Below, one piece after another: positions 26,381 to 34,494 of a DNA stretch of 64,000 nucleotides (positions are counted from its first letter, which is position 1; each line of letters begins with the position of its first letter). The translations under genes were made by a program, and so were the position numbers. A model generated the notes under the pieces. The model ran no database searches. It saw only the letters and a list, made by a program, of their open reading frames with translations, and was not told where the DNA came from. Source of the DNA: Brenneria populi (GTDB lineage: Bacteria; Pseudomonadota; Gammaproteobacteria; Enterobacterales; Enterobacteriaceae); contig NZ_JAYWTM010000007.1 in the NCBI RefSeq assembly GCF_036016195.1, positions 1 to 64,000 of the forward strand, read 5' to 3'.

Positions 26381-26584
26381 AAAATAGATATATTGCGGGG
26401 GAATTATACTGTGTTGCCTACAGAACGCCCTGGGTTTTATTGGCAAAACCATCCGCGCCAACGGAGCGGGATTATGTATTGCTAGTCAGTAGCATGGCGA
26501 GTGTCGGCATAATTGGCCGCCGGATAGACGTTGTTAGGTTCGTATTTTAGAGACTCCGCCCCTTGCCATCGTATTAATTTTTTA

Positions 26585-26974
26585 TTAAATTGAGTCTAGC
26601 GGTTCTAAACCCGAATTTTTTAAGTATCTAATTTTATTGGTTGTTAGTCGGTTTTTGATTTTTCTGAACTCTGTCGGCGAACACTTGAATTTATTTTTAA
26701 AGGCTCTTGAAAAAGAGTGCTGAGAGCTGAATCCGTATAGTGAGGATATATCGGAAATTTTTTGATTATTTCCGGCTAACTCTATGGCCGCCATCTCAAG
26801 CCTTTTGTTACGAATATAGATCCCTATCTTTTCCCCCGTAACCGTATGGAAGATCCGTTGTAAATGCCACTTGGAATATCCAGACTTTTCCGCGACGGCG
26901 TCTAATGTTAATGACTGATATAGGTTATCTTCGATCCAAACGATTAATTCCTGAACGAAACTACAATAATCCAT
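26585..26974 (-). CDS. MarA/SoxS/RamA-like AraC-family activator
   Basis: The protein is 129 aa and made only of the DNA-binding part, with no ligand domain, as in MarA (127 aa). The first helix-turn-helix is LDAVAEKSGYSKWHLQRIF and the second is ISDISSLYGFSSQHSFSRAF, ending in the family KCSPTEFRK motif. It looks closest to RamA/SoxS. AAGGA precedes the ATG at 26974. A start 28 codons upstream would translate the operator and is rejected. Such proteins switch on efflux and porin-control regulons, and this one is probably controlled by a TetR through site C, much as RamR controls ramA. Confidence 0.88.
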   Translation of the reverse strand: MDYCSFVQELIVWIEDNLYQSLTLDAVAEKSGYSKWHLQRIFHTVTGEKIGIYIRNKRLEMAAIELAGNNQKISDISSLYGFSSQHSFSRAFKNKFKCSPTEFRKIKNRLTTNKIRYLKNSGLEPLDSI

Positions 26975-27008
26975 AATTTCATCCTTCTTATGTCGGGTTA
27001 ACGTATAA

Positions 27009-27052
27009 ATCGAACTAAACGGTACGGTACGATCAAGAAGAAATTTTGTCAA
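27009..27052 (-). promoter_or_regulatory. Promoter and TetR-type operator (site C) of the MarA-like gene
   Basis: On the minus strand TTGACA (27052-27047), a 17-bp spacer and TACCGT, then the 22-bp operator 27030-27009 containing GTACCGTTTAGTTCGAT, identical to site B except for one base. The site covers the -10 region, as expected for repression. Confidence 0.75.
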
Positions 27053-27443
27053 CCACATAACGATAGAAATGAAAACCTTCGCTATGTGAAATCTGTCCCG
27101 TTCCTATACGGGATGTTAAGAGTCTATCCCATAGGACTATTTTACTTGCCATTTTGCCCTTTGCCCCAGGGCTGCCCATAGGGCGCTCCGCGCGTTGAGC
27201 GCCGCGTGGCGGGAAAAGTTCTTCCCTATTACCTCTCAATGCAGATGAAACCGTGCCATGTCACGCAGAAGGGAGAACTCTCTTCGATCATGGCGGTATC
27301 CGGATTTACGCATGGCGAGCAATGGATTATGGTCTACAGACAAGTCTTTTTATAATAACTCGCCTGACGTTGCCCATCGGGGGAGGATTATTGTTGGATA
27401 CCGGAGAGGACGTTTTGATATTAAACGGGCTATCTTGCGGTGT

Positions 27444-27548
27444 ATGACCGTCTTCGTTTTTACGCTATTAGCCGGATGCCATATTCGCCTGGCCGAGTAC
27501 ATATCGCAATTTTCTCAGGAAGAGGATTCGCTTATCTCCCATGATTGA
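27444..27548 (+). CDS. Possible tiny lipoprotein (doubtful)
   Basis: A 34-codon frame begins with a hydrophobic stretch and a lipobox-like LLAGC (MTVFVFTLLAGCHIRLAEY). There is no convincing ribosome-binding site and no positive charge before the hydrophobic part, so it may be chance or a gene fragment. It is the only hint of coding in 27059-27774; the rest of that 700-bp gap shows only short GC-rich inverted repeats near 27150-27210. Confidence 0.2.
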   Translation: MTVFVFTLLAGCHIRLAEYISQFSQEEDSLISHD

Positions 27549-27774
27549 GCGCGGTCGATAACTGATGCGTCGCCGCCGTTTTCGGCAACGGAGCAGGGGG
27601 ATGCATACTCCGGCGGGATACTACGCGGCGGAGCTGCGGTGGTTTTATCATTGCGGCAAGGCCTGCTATGGCGCCGGGCGGCGATTCACCCAGGCGGCGT
27701 GCGTTGCGCGCCGCATAAATTTTATTTATGGTCTTCGTTAAAAATGGGATCAACATATTAGGTACGGCAATTTT

Positions 27775-28629
27775 ATGGCGAAAGGTGATGTTCAAAAAGC
27801 GTTGGTGGCGCGTGTTCAGGCCGTGGCGGACAGCCTTACCGCCACGGAACAGCGTTTGATCGCCGAACTGCTGAAAGCGCCGCGCGAAGTGGCTATCGGC
27901 ACCTCCGGCGAGTTCGCCGCGCGCCTCGGCGTTCACGAAGCAACCACGTCGCGTCTTGCCCGCAAGCTAGGCTTCTCCTCTTATATGGCGTTTCGCGACG
28001 CATTGCGGCGCGAGTTCCTGTGCACGGCGGACCCCGCGGAACGTATTTCCGCAACGTTGAACGACGCCCGCACCCAGGGGTTTCTTCCGCTTTTGGTGGC
28101 GAATGAAATCGCCGCGCTGACGGCGATGGCCGATCACGTCGGCGACAGCGGCATTGTCGATGCCGCTGAAAAGCTCGATCGCCAGCGGGTGTTCATCTAC
28201 GGACATGGCAATGCCGAAGCGCTGGCGGTGCTGATGGAGCGCCGTCTGCGTCGCATCGGCGTGGGTACGCAGCGGCTGGCGGGGAGCCGTCGCGACCTTG
28301 CCGAACAGCTGCTGACGCTTTCATCCGGCGACGCCATGCTGCTTTTCGCCTTTCGGCGGCAGCCGCCGGATTATGCCCGTTTAATGGAGGTCGCCGCGAC
28401 CGCGGGGGCGGCGACCGTGGTGATTTCCGGCACCGTCGGCCCATCGCTGACGCCGAGCCCGGATGTGCTCCTGTCGGCGCCGCGCGCCGGAATGGAGAAC
28501 AGTTTCCAAACGCTGACCGTGCCGATGGCGATCTGCAATGCAACTATTCTTGCGCTGTCCGCCAGGCGGGGCGATAAAGCGCTTGACCAGCTCGATCGTC
28601 TGGGCGCGTTGATTGCGGCGTTTGAGTAA
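27775..28629 (+). CDS. RpiR/MurR-family regulator with SIS domain
   Basis: The protein is 284 aa. The N-terminal HTH_6 domain (FAARLGVHEATTSRLARKLGF, residues about 45-65) is followed by a SIS sugar-phosphate-binding domain (about 120-260; VFIYGHGNAEALAVLMERRL). SIS domains of this family bind phosphorylated sugars. It is the first gene of a same-strand cluster with an ABC importer and a phosphatase, so it probably controls them. The cluster uses very GC-rich codons. Confidence 0.9.
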   Translation: MAKGDVQKALVARVQAVADSLTATEQRLIAELLKAPREVAIGTSGEFAARLGVHEATTSRLARKLGFSSYMAFRDALRREFLCTADPAERISATLNDARTQGFLPLLVANEIAALTAMADHVGDSGIVDAAEKLDRQRVFIYGHGNAEALAVLMERRLRRIGVGTQRLAGSRRDLAEQLLTLSSGDAMLLFAFRRQPPDYARLMEVAATAGAATVVISGTVGPSLTPSPDVLLSAPRAGMENSFQTLTVPMAICNATILALSARRGDKALDQLDRLGALIAAFE

Positions 28630-28711
28630 TATTCTGCAAGATAAATTGCATGTAATAAATATGTAGCAAGTTGGCTCTACAATTGGCGCAAAACCACCAG
28701 AGGAGCCACCT

Positions 28712-29824
28712 ATGCGCCGCATTCTTATTACCGCCGCCGCGTTGTTGATGACCGCCGGCGTATTCGCCCGGGATCTTGATACGCAGACCGCCGCCGAACT
28801 GCTTCCGCAGGCGAAACAGGAGGGCAAGGTGACGGTCTATGCCTTCACCAGCCGGATCGGGCGTGTCGAAAAAGCCTTCGAAGCCGCATATCCCGGCATC
28901 GACATGATCGCCTTCGATATGTCCTCGACGGAGCAGATCGCCCGCATCAAGAGCGAATCGCTCGCCGGTCTGCCCGGTGCCGATGTTATCTACGTTTCCG
29001 ATGCGCCGGTCGTGCTGACCGAACTCGCCAGCCGGAGCCTGGTCGCGCCTTATATCCCGCCGCGTATTGCCGGCGTGGTGCCCGAGCGGTTCAAAACGCC
29101 ATTGCTCGCTCAGCGTCTGTCCACGAAAGTTTTGATGTACAACGAAGAGTCTTACCCGAACGGCTCGCCGGTGAAAAACCTCTGGGAGCTCACCAGACCG
29201 GAGTGGAAGGGGCGCGTCATTATGGTCGATCCGCTGCAGCGCGGCGACTATCTCGACCTGATGACCGAGATCGTTTTGAGATCCGATGAAATGGCCGTGG
29301 CTTATGAAGCGGCTTTCGGCGAGTCGATCGAGCTCGACGAGAAGGTGGAAAACGCCGGTCAGCAGTTTATTGCCGATCTGTTCGCCAACGATCCCGTGCT
29401 GGTCAGTTCCACCGATGACGTCAACAAGGCGATCGGCGCCAAGGGCCAACGGCGGCCGCCGATCGGTTTCACCAGCTATTCCGACCGCCGCGATAATCAA
29501 GATGAGGGATGGGCGCTACAGGTCGCCAACGATGTGGCGCCAGCGAACGGCATCGTTTTCCCGGCTTTCCTGGCGCTCAACCCGAAAACCGCCCATCCGG
29601 CCGCGGCGCGTCTCGCGATCGATTTTATGATGGGCGATAGCGGCGAAACCGGCGGGGAAGGCTTCAAGCCCTTTTATGTCGCCGGCGACTGGCCTACCCG
29701 TACCGATATTAAGGCTCATCCCGACGCGGTTCCGCTCGCCGAGTTTAACGGTTGGCAGATGGCCCCGGAGCAGACGGCTAAAATCCGCGCCGAAGTCGCC
29801 GATTTTATTCTGGCCCTTCAGTAA
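28712..29824 (+). CDS. Periplasmic binding protein, ferric-type fold, non-iron ligand likely
   Basis: The protein is 370 aa with a signal peptide (MRRILITAAALLMTAGVFAR, cleavage near Ala 19) and then a bacterial extracellular solute-binding fold (KVTVYAFTSRIGRVEKAFEA). It is related to iron(III)-binding proteins but lacks the adjacent Tyr-Tyr pair that holds ferric ion. The known AfuA protein of this superfamily binds hexose phosphates. AGGAG precedes the ATG. With an RpiR/SIS regulator upstream and a histidine phosphatase downstream, a phosphorylated compound is the best guess for ligand. Confidence 0.8.
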   Translation: MRRILITAAALLMTAGVFARDLDTQTAAELLPQAKQEGKVTVYAFTSRIGRVEKAFEAAYPGIDMIAFDMSSTEQIARIKSESLAGLPGADVIYVSDAPVVLTELASRSLVAPYIPPRIAGVVPERFKTPLLAQRLSTKVLMYNEESYPNGSPVKNLWELTRPEWKGRVIMVDPLQRGDYLDLMTEIVLRSDEMAVAYEAAFGESIELDEKVENAGQQFIADLFANDPVLVSSTDDVNKAIGAKGQRRPPIGFTSYSDRRDNQDEGWALQVANDVAPANGIVFPAFLALNPKTAHPAAARLAIDFMMGDSGETGGEGFKPFYVAGDWPTRTDIKAHPDAVPLAEFNGWQMAPEQTAKIRAEVADFILALQ

Positions 29825-29846
29825 TTGGTCCGCGCTTCCCGAGGCA

Positions 29847-29978
29847 TATACCCGCCATACTGCAAGTCGCATATGCGTTGTCTTTGTTACTCGCGCCATC
29901 CATGGCGCTCGCTCGGTTAGGAGACGGCGCAAACGCTGTTCAAAAACGCGTAGGCGTAACGTGAATGAGTTAGGGTAT
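29847..29978 (-). repeat. ERIC-like intergenic repeat between binding protein and permease genes
   Basis: TATACCCGCCATACTGCAAG at the left and TTAGGGTATCG at the right frame about 130 bp of partly self-complementary DNA in a 237-bp gap inside the operon. If transcribed, the folded RNA could reduce permease expression relative to the binding protein. Confidence 0.6.
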
Positions 29979-30061
29979 CGACGCGTTTTGGCCGCGGGCG
30001 GTCGCTTAAACAGCATGGAACGAAACGGGCCGGCTTTCCGTCCGTCTTTTCGGAGTTTTAC

Positions 30062-31789
30062 ATGATATTTCCGCTTCGCCGCCGCATCCCCCTTCTGCCC
30101 AGACACGGGCTGACCCTGATCATGGCCCTGATCCTCGCCGTTATGGTCGCCGCCCCGCTTGCCACCATACTGTTGCAAACGCTGTATCCGGCTTCCGACG
30201 CCTGGCGCGATGTTCTTACCGGCCGTTTGTCGCGGAATCTTTTCTGGCGTCCGGCGCTGAATACGATGATTATCGGCTTCGCCGTCGCCGGCGGTTGTGT
30301 GTTGCTCGGCGGATTCCTCGCCTGGCTGGTGGTGATGACCGATATTCCCGGGCGTAAAGCCATCGCCTTTATGGCCACGCTGCCCTTTATGATCCCCAGC
30401 TTTGCGACGGCCCTTGCCTGGGGAAGCGTATTTCGCAACGGTCGCGTGGGCGGCGGCGGCGGACTGCTGGAGGGGGTGGGCATCGGCGTCGCGGACTGGC
30501 TTTCCTGGGGGATAACGCCGACGATCGTCGTCTTGATCGCGCATTATTACGCGCTCGCCTTTGCCGTGATCGCCGCGGCGCTGGCGACGGTCAACGGCGA
30601 TTTGCTCGAAGCGGCGCAAATCACCGGCGCGTCGCGCCGGCGCATCTTTTTCGGCATCGTTTTGCCGGTCGTCACGCCGTCGATCGTCGCTGGCGGTTCG
30701 CTGGTCTTCGCCGGCGCGGTTTCCAATTTCGCCGCTCCCGCATTGCTTGGCCTGCCCGTCCGCATGCAAACGCTATCGACCCGCCTGTTCGGAATGGTCG
30801 AGATCGGCCAGACCGGACGCGGCTATGTGCTGGCTATTTTGCTTATCGCCATTTCCGCCGTTTTCCTTGGGGTGGGAAACCGCATCCTCGCCGGACGCCG
30901 CAGCTTTGCGACGATTGGCGGCAAAGGCGCAAAGACGCGCCGCTTCGCGCTCGCGGGCTCCAGACTGCCGCTGGCGCTAATCGCCTGGACTATCTGCATT
31001 CTCACCACCATCCTGCCGATCCTGCTGCTGCTCGCCGCCAGCCTGGCGCCATCGTCGAGCGCGCTATTCTCCGGCTGGACGCTGCATTACTGGATTGGCG
31101 AGGCGGATCCGGCCTTCGCCCGCGGCCAGCCCGGCGTTTTTCATAACCCGCAACTGCTGTCGGCGCTGGCCACGACGCTGATCCTCGGGGCGTCCGTCGC
31201 GCTGGCGGCCAATATTCTCGGCATACTGATCGCCGTCGCTCTGACGCGTCAAAAAGCGCCTTTTCTGAGCAATATCGTTTCACAGCTCAGCTTTCTGCCG
31301 ATGTTATTGCCGGGCATTGCTTTTGCCGCCGCGTACATCGCGCTGTATGGCGCGCCGATCGGCCCGCTGCCGGCGCTCTACGGCACTAAACTGCTGCTTG
31401 GCCTCGCCCTGACGGCCGCCATGTTGCCGTTCGCGGTACAGGGCGGCCGGGCCACGGTGGCGCAAATTTCCGGAGATATCGACGAGGCGGCCCGGATGAC
31501 CGGGGCCGGTTTTTTCCGCCGGCTCGGCGCTATTACCTTGCCGCTTGCCGCCCGCGGCCTTGTCGCCGGTTTGCTTATTGCTTTTGTGAATGTCATCGGC
31601 GATCTGGCTATCACCATTCTACTCTCGACGCCGGCATCTCCGCTGCTGGCGGCCTTGTCCTACAGTTACGCCTCGGACGGCTTCCACCAGTTTGCCAATG
31701 CCGTCACCCTTATCATTCTGTTTCTTTCCATACTGGCCACCGGTGCCGCCACGCTTCTGCGCGGTCGCCGCGGCCGGAATATCGAGTGA
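30062..31789 (+). CDS. ABC importer permease, two fused permease domains (FbpB-like)
   Basis: This inner-membrane permease has 575 aa with about 12 hydrophobic segments and two copies of the permease EAA region: LEAAQITGASRRRIFFGIVLP around residue 181 and IDEAARMTGAGFFRRLGAITL around 475. This architecture is typical of ferric-type and phosphosugar (Afu) importers. GGAG precedes the ATG. Confidence 0.9.
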   Translation: MIFPLRRRIPLLPRHGLTLIMALILAVMVAAPLATILLQTLYPASDAWRDVLTGRLSRNLFWRPALNTMIIGFAVAGGCVLLGGFLAWLVVMTDIPGRKAIAFMATLPFMIPSFATALAWGSVFRNGRVGGGGGLLEGVGIGVADWLSWGITPTIVVLIAHYYALAFAVIAAALATVNGDLLEAAQITGASRRRIFFGIVLPVVTPSIVAGGSLVFAGAVSNFAAPALLGLPVRMQTLSTRLFGMVEIGQTGRGYVLAILLIAISAVFLGVGNRILAGRRSFATIGGKGAKTRRFALAGSRLPLALIAWTICILTTILPILLLLAASLAPSSSALFSGWTLHYWIGEADPAFARGQPGVFHNPQLLSALATTLILGASVALAANILGILIAVALTRQKAPFLSNIVSQLSFLPMLLPGIAFAAAYIALYGAPIGPLPALYGTKLLLGLALTAAMLPFAVQGGRATVAQISGDIDEAARMTGAGFFRRLGAITLPLAARGLVAGLLIAFVNVIGDLAITILLSTPASPLLAALSYSYASDGFHQFANAVTLIILFLSILATGAATLLRGRRGRNIE

Positions 31790-31800
31790 GGCCAACGCCT

Positions 31801-32841
31801 ATGATTTCGCTGAACCAGGTCACTAAATTCTTCTCCGGCGTCAACGCCGTCTCCGAGGTCAGTTTTTCGGTACCGCAAGGGGCCTTTCTTGTGCTGCTCG
31901 GTCCGTCAGGTTGCGGCAAGAGCACCCTGTTGCGCATGTTGGCCGGTCTTGAGCGGCCGAGCGCCGGCGAGATTCGTTTTGGCGACACCCTTGTCGCGGA
32001 TGGCGCTTCGGGGTTCTCGCTGCCGCCGGCCCGCCGTAACGCCGGGCTGGTTTTTCAATCCTATGCGCTTTGGCCGCATATGACCGTCGCCGGCAATATC
32101 GAATGGCCGCTGAAGGTCGCCGGCCACGCCGCCGCAGAGCGCCGTCTCCGCGTTGCGGAGGCGATGCGAAAGCTGGATATCTCCAGCCTTGCCGAACGCT
32201 ATCCCGGCGAGATATCCGGCGGCCAGCAGCAGCGCGTCGCGCTGGCGCGCATGATTGCGCCGCGTCCCCAAGTCATGCTGTTTGATGAGCCGCTCTCTAA
32301 TCTTGACGCCACCCTGCGCGTAGAGATGCGCTTCGAACTTCTCAGAATGCATGCGGCAACCGGAGCGACCGCCGTTTACGTCACCCACGATCAGATCGAG
32401 GCTATGACCATGGCGACCCATGTGGCGGTGATGAATAACGGCCGCATCGAACAGTTCGACGCGCCGGAAAATCTGCTTGCCGCCCCGGCATCGGCCTTCG
32501 TGGCAGGATTCGTCGGCACGCCGGCCGCCAACCTCATCCCTATCTCCGCCGGAAAATGGTTCGGCGCGGTCACCGACCCGGCCCTGCGTGATTTTACCGG
32601 CCACGCCATGGTTCGGGCGGAGCAGATCGAACTTGTCGATAGCGACGCTCTCCGTACCTTTGAGGCCACGCTGGCTGAGGTGGTGCCGATAGCCGGCCGT
32701 TTTCTGGTGACGGGCATCGTGAACGATACCCGCATGACGGCTATTGCTGATAGCGTCGGCAGGCCGGGCCGCGTGATGCGGTTCCGTCTTCCCGCAAAGC
32801 CGGCGGCCATTTTCGACGCAACAGGAAAACGCATGTTATGA
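31801..32841 (+). CDS. ABC importer ATPase (FbpC/PotA-like)
   Basis: The protein is 346 aa. It has Walker A GPSGCGKST, Q-loop FQSYALWPHMTV, signature ISGGQQQRVALAR, Walker B VMLFDEPLSNLD and switch His in VYVTHD. A C-terminal TOBE-like region follows. The ATG at 31801 with GAGG upstream is preferred; a GTG at 31786 overlapping the permease stop is an alternative. The phosphatase start overlaps its stop by 4 bp. Confidence 0.9.
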   Translation: MISLNQVTKFFSGVNAVSEVSFSVPQGAFLVLLGPSGCGKSTLLRMLAGLERPSAGEIRFGDTLVADGASGFSLPPARRNAGLVFQSYALWPHMTVAGNIEWPLKVAGHAAAERRLRVAEAMRKLDISSLAERYPGEISGGQQQRVALARMIAPRPQVMLFDEPLSNLDATLRVEMRFELLRMHAATGATAVYVTHDQIEAMTMATHVAVMNNGRIEQFDAPENLLAAPASAFVAGFVGTPAANLIPISAGKWFGAVTDPALRDFTGHAMVRAEQIELVDSDALRTFEATLAEVVPIAGRFLVTGIVNDTRMTAIADSVGRPGRVMRFRLPAKPAAIFDATGKRML

Positions 32842-33437
32842 AACGGATTCTTCTGGTACGGCACGGAGAAAGTGAGTGGAACGCGGTCCGCCGTCTCCAA
32901 GGCCAGGCCGATATCGCGCTCTCCCCGCGCGGCGAAGCGCAGGCGCGCGCGCTCAGGCCGATGATCGAAGCCTATAAGCCAGGACTGGTGCTGACGTCCG
33001 ATCTGCGACGCGCGCTCAATACGGCGAGGCTGCTGGGCTATCCCGATGCGCGGCCGGAGTCTCTGTTGCGCGAGCAGAACGTCGGAAGTTGGACCGGCGC
33101 CGCGATCGCCACGCTGATGGCCGAGGCGTCGGCGGCCTACGCCGGGTGGCGGGCCGGCGCCTTCGCCCCGGAAAACGGCGAGATTTGGGCCGACTTCCGC
33201 GCCCGCGTCGGATGCGCCATCGCGCGCGCGCGCGCGGCGCCGGAAGAGACGGTGCTTATGGTTTGCCATGGCGGCGTGATCCGCGCCGCGCTTGACGGCG
33301 CGCTCGGACTTGCGCCGGCGCGCGTTATTCCGGTCGGCCCTGCGAGCCTGACGATCCTCTCTTTTCAACGCAATGAGGCGCGTCTGGAGGTGTTCAATGC
33401 GACGCGTTTTGTTCCGGTGGTGGATGCGCCCGATTGA
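32838..33437 (+). CDS. Histidine phosphatase family protein
   Basis: The protein is 199 aa of the phosphoglycerate-mutase-like superfamily. The phospho-accepting His is in LVRHGESEWN, the second His in VCHGGVIRAA, and a Glu lies in the LLREQNVGSW region. There is no signal peptide, so it is cytosolic. The 4-bp overlap with the ATPase shows cotranscription. It may dephosphorylate the imported compound (inference). Confidence 0.88.
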   Translation: MKRILLVRHGESEWNAVRRLQGQADIALSPRGEAQARALRPMIEAYKPGLVLTSDLRRALNTARLLGYPDARPESLLREQNVGSWTGAAIATLMAEASAAYAGWRAGAFAPENGEIWADFRARVGCAIARARAAPEETVLMVCHGGVIRAALDGALGLAPARVIPVGPASLTILSFQRNEARLEVFNATRFVPVVDAPD

Positions 33438-33461
33438 AGCGGGCGCGCGGCGCTCCTGATG

Positions 33462-33489
33462 CGCCCTGAGTCACGACTGGCTCAGGGCG
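33462..33489. terminator. Hairpin between convergent phosphatase and nrdF genes
   Basis: CGCCCTGAG (33462-33470) and CTCAGGGCG (33481-33489) form a perfect 9-bp stem with a 10-base loop in the 70-bp convergent gap. There is no T-run on either side, so termination is probable but not certain. Confidence 0.5.
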
Positions 33490-33507
33490 TCGCCGCCATC
33501 GTTCAGG

Positions 33508-34470
33508 CTAAAAATCCCAGTCTTCATCTTCGGTATTGACCGCTTTGCCGATCACGTACGATGAGCCGGAGCCGGAGAAGAAGTCGTGGTTCTCATCGGC
33601 GTTGGGGGAAAGCGCGGAGAGGATCGCCGGGTTGACGTCCGTCATGCCGGCGGGGAATAGCGCCTCATAACCCAGATTCATCAACGCTTTGTTGGCGTTA
33701 TAGTGGAGGAATTTCTTCACATCCTCCGTCCAGCCCACCCCGTCGTATAGCTCCTGGGTGTAGAGCACTTCGTTGTCATACAGGTCTTGCAGCAGATCGT
33801 AGGCGAAGCTTTTCACCTGCTGCCGGCGGGCGTCGTCGGCTTTCGCCAATCCCTGCTGGAACTTATAGCCGATGTAGTAGCCGTGTACGGCCTCATCGCG
33901 GATTATCAGCCGTATCAAATCGGCGGTGTTGGTCAGCTTGGCCCGGCTTGACCAGTACATGGGCAGGTAAAATCCGGAATAAAATAGGAAGGATTCCAGA
34001 AACACGCTGGCGACTTTTTTCATCAAGGGGTCGTCGCTGCGATAGTGGCCCAGAATGATGGTCGCTTTTTTCTGCAATGCCGGGTTTTCCTCGCTCCAGC
34101 GGTAAGCGTCGTCCACTTCGCTGGTCAGGCACAGCGTGGAAAAGATGGAGCTGTAGGAGCGCGCGTGCACCGCTTCCATAAAGCTGATGTTGGAGAGCAC
34201 CGCCTCCTCGTGGGGGGTGACCGCGTCGGGCATCAGCGTCGGCGCGCCCAGCGTGTTTTGAATGGTGTCCAGCAGCGTCAATCCGGTAAATACCCGGATG
34301 GTTAGCTGTCGCTCCTGGGCGTTTAAGGTTCCCCAGGAGGGGATATCGTTGGACAACGGCACCTTTTCCGGCAGCCAGAAGTTGGAGGTCAGCCGGTTCC
34401 AGACCTCCAGATCCTTATCGTCTTCGATCTTGTTCCAGTTAATGGCCTGGACGCGCATTAGCGATGTCAT
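33508..34470 (-). CDS. nrdF: Class Ib ribonucleotide reductase, beta subunit
   Basis: NrdF houses the dimanganese (or diiron) tyrosyl-radical cofactor of the aerobic class Ib enzyme that makes deoxynucleotides. The protein is 320 aa (E. coli 319). Metal ligands are visible in HEEAVLSNISFMEAVHARS and FLESFLFYSGF, then IIRDEAVHGYYIGYK. The C-terminus ENHDFFSGSGSSYVIGKAV ends in DEDWDF. AAGGAAA precedes the ATG at 34470; a TTG two codons earlier is less likely. It is the last gene of nrdHIEF. Confidence 0.96.
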   Translation of the reverse strand: MTSLMRVQAINWNKIEDDKDLEVWNRLTSNFWLPEKVPLSNDIPSWGTLNAQERQLTIRVFTGLTLLDTIQNTLGAPTLMPDAVTPHEEAVLSNISFMEAVHARSYSSIFSTLCLTSEVDDAYRWSEENPALQKKATIILGHYRSDDPLMKKVASVFLESFLFYSGFYLPMYWSSRAKLTNTADLIRLIIRDEAVHGYYIGYKFQQGLAKADDARRQQVKSFAYDLLQDLYDNEVLYTQELYDGVGWTEDVKKFLHYNANKALMNLGYEALFPAGMTDVNPAILSALSPNADENHDFFSGSGSSYVIGKAVNTEDEDWDF

Positions 34471-34494
34471 AATCAAATTTCCTTCAGCGATGGC

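Noticed and set aside
26975..27058. Longer start for the MarA-like protein
   Set aside because: It again reads through the shared operator; the resemblance to the DUF1471 upstream frame comes from the repeated DNA, not from protein homology.
27258..27443. N-terminal extension of the small lipoprotein-like frame
   Set aside because: The composition is not protein-like and nothing supports translation from 27258.
28712..32841. Ferric iron uptake as the function of the first ABC operon
   Set aside because: The binding protein lacks the Tyr-Tyr ferric ligands, no Fur-like site was seen, and the SIS regulator and phosphatase point to a phosphorylated ligand.
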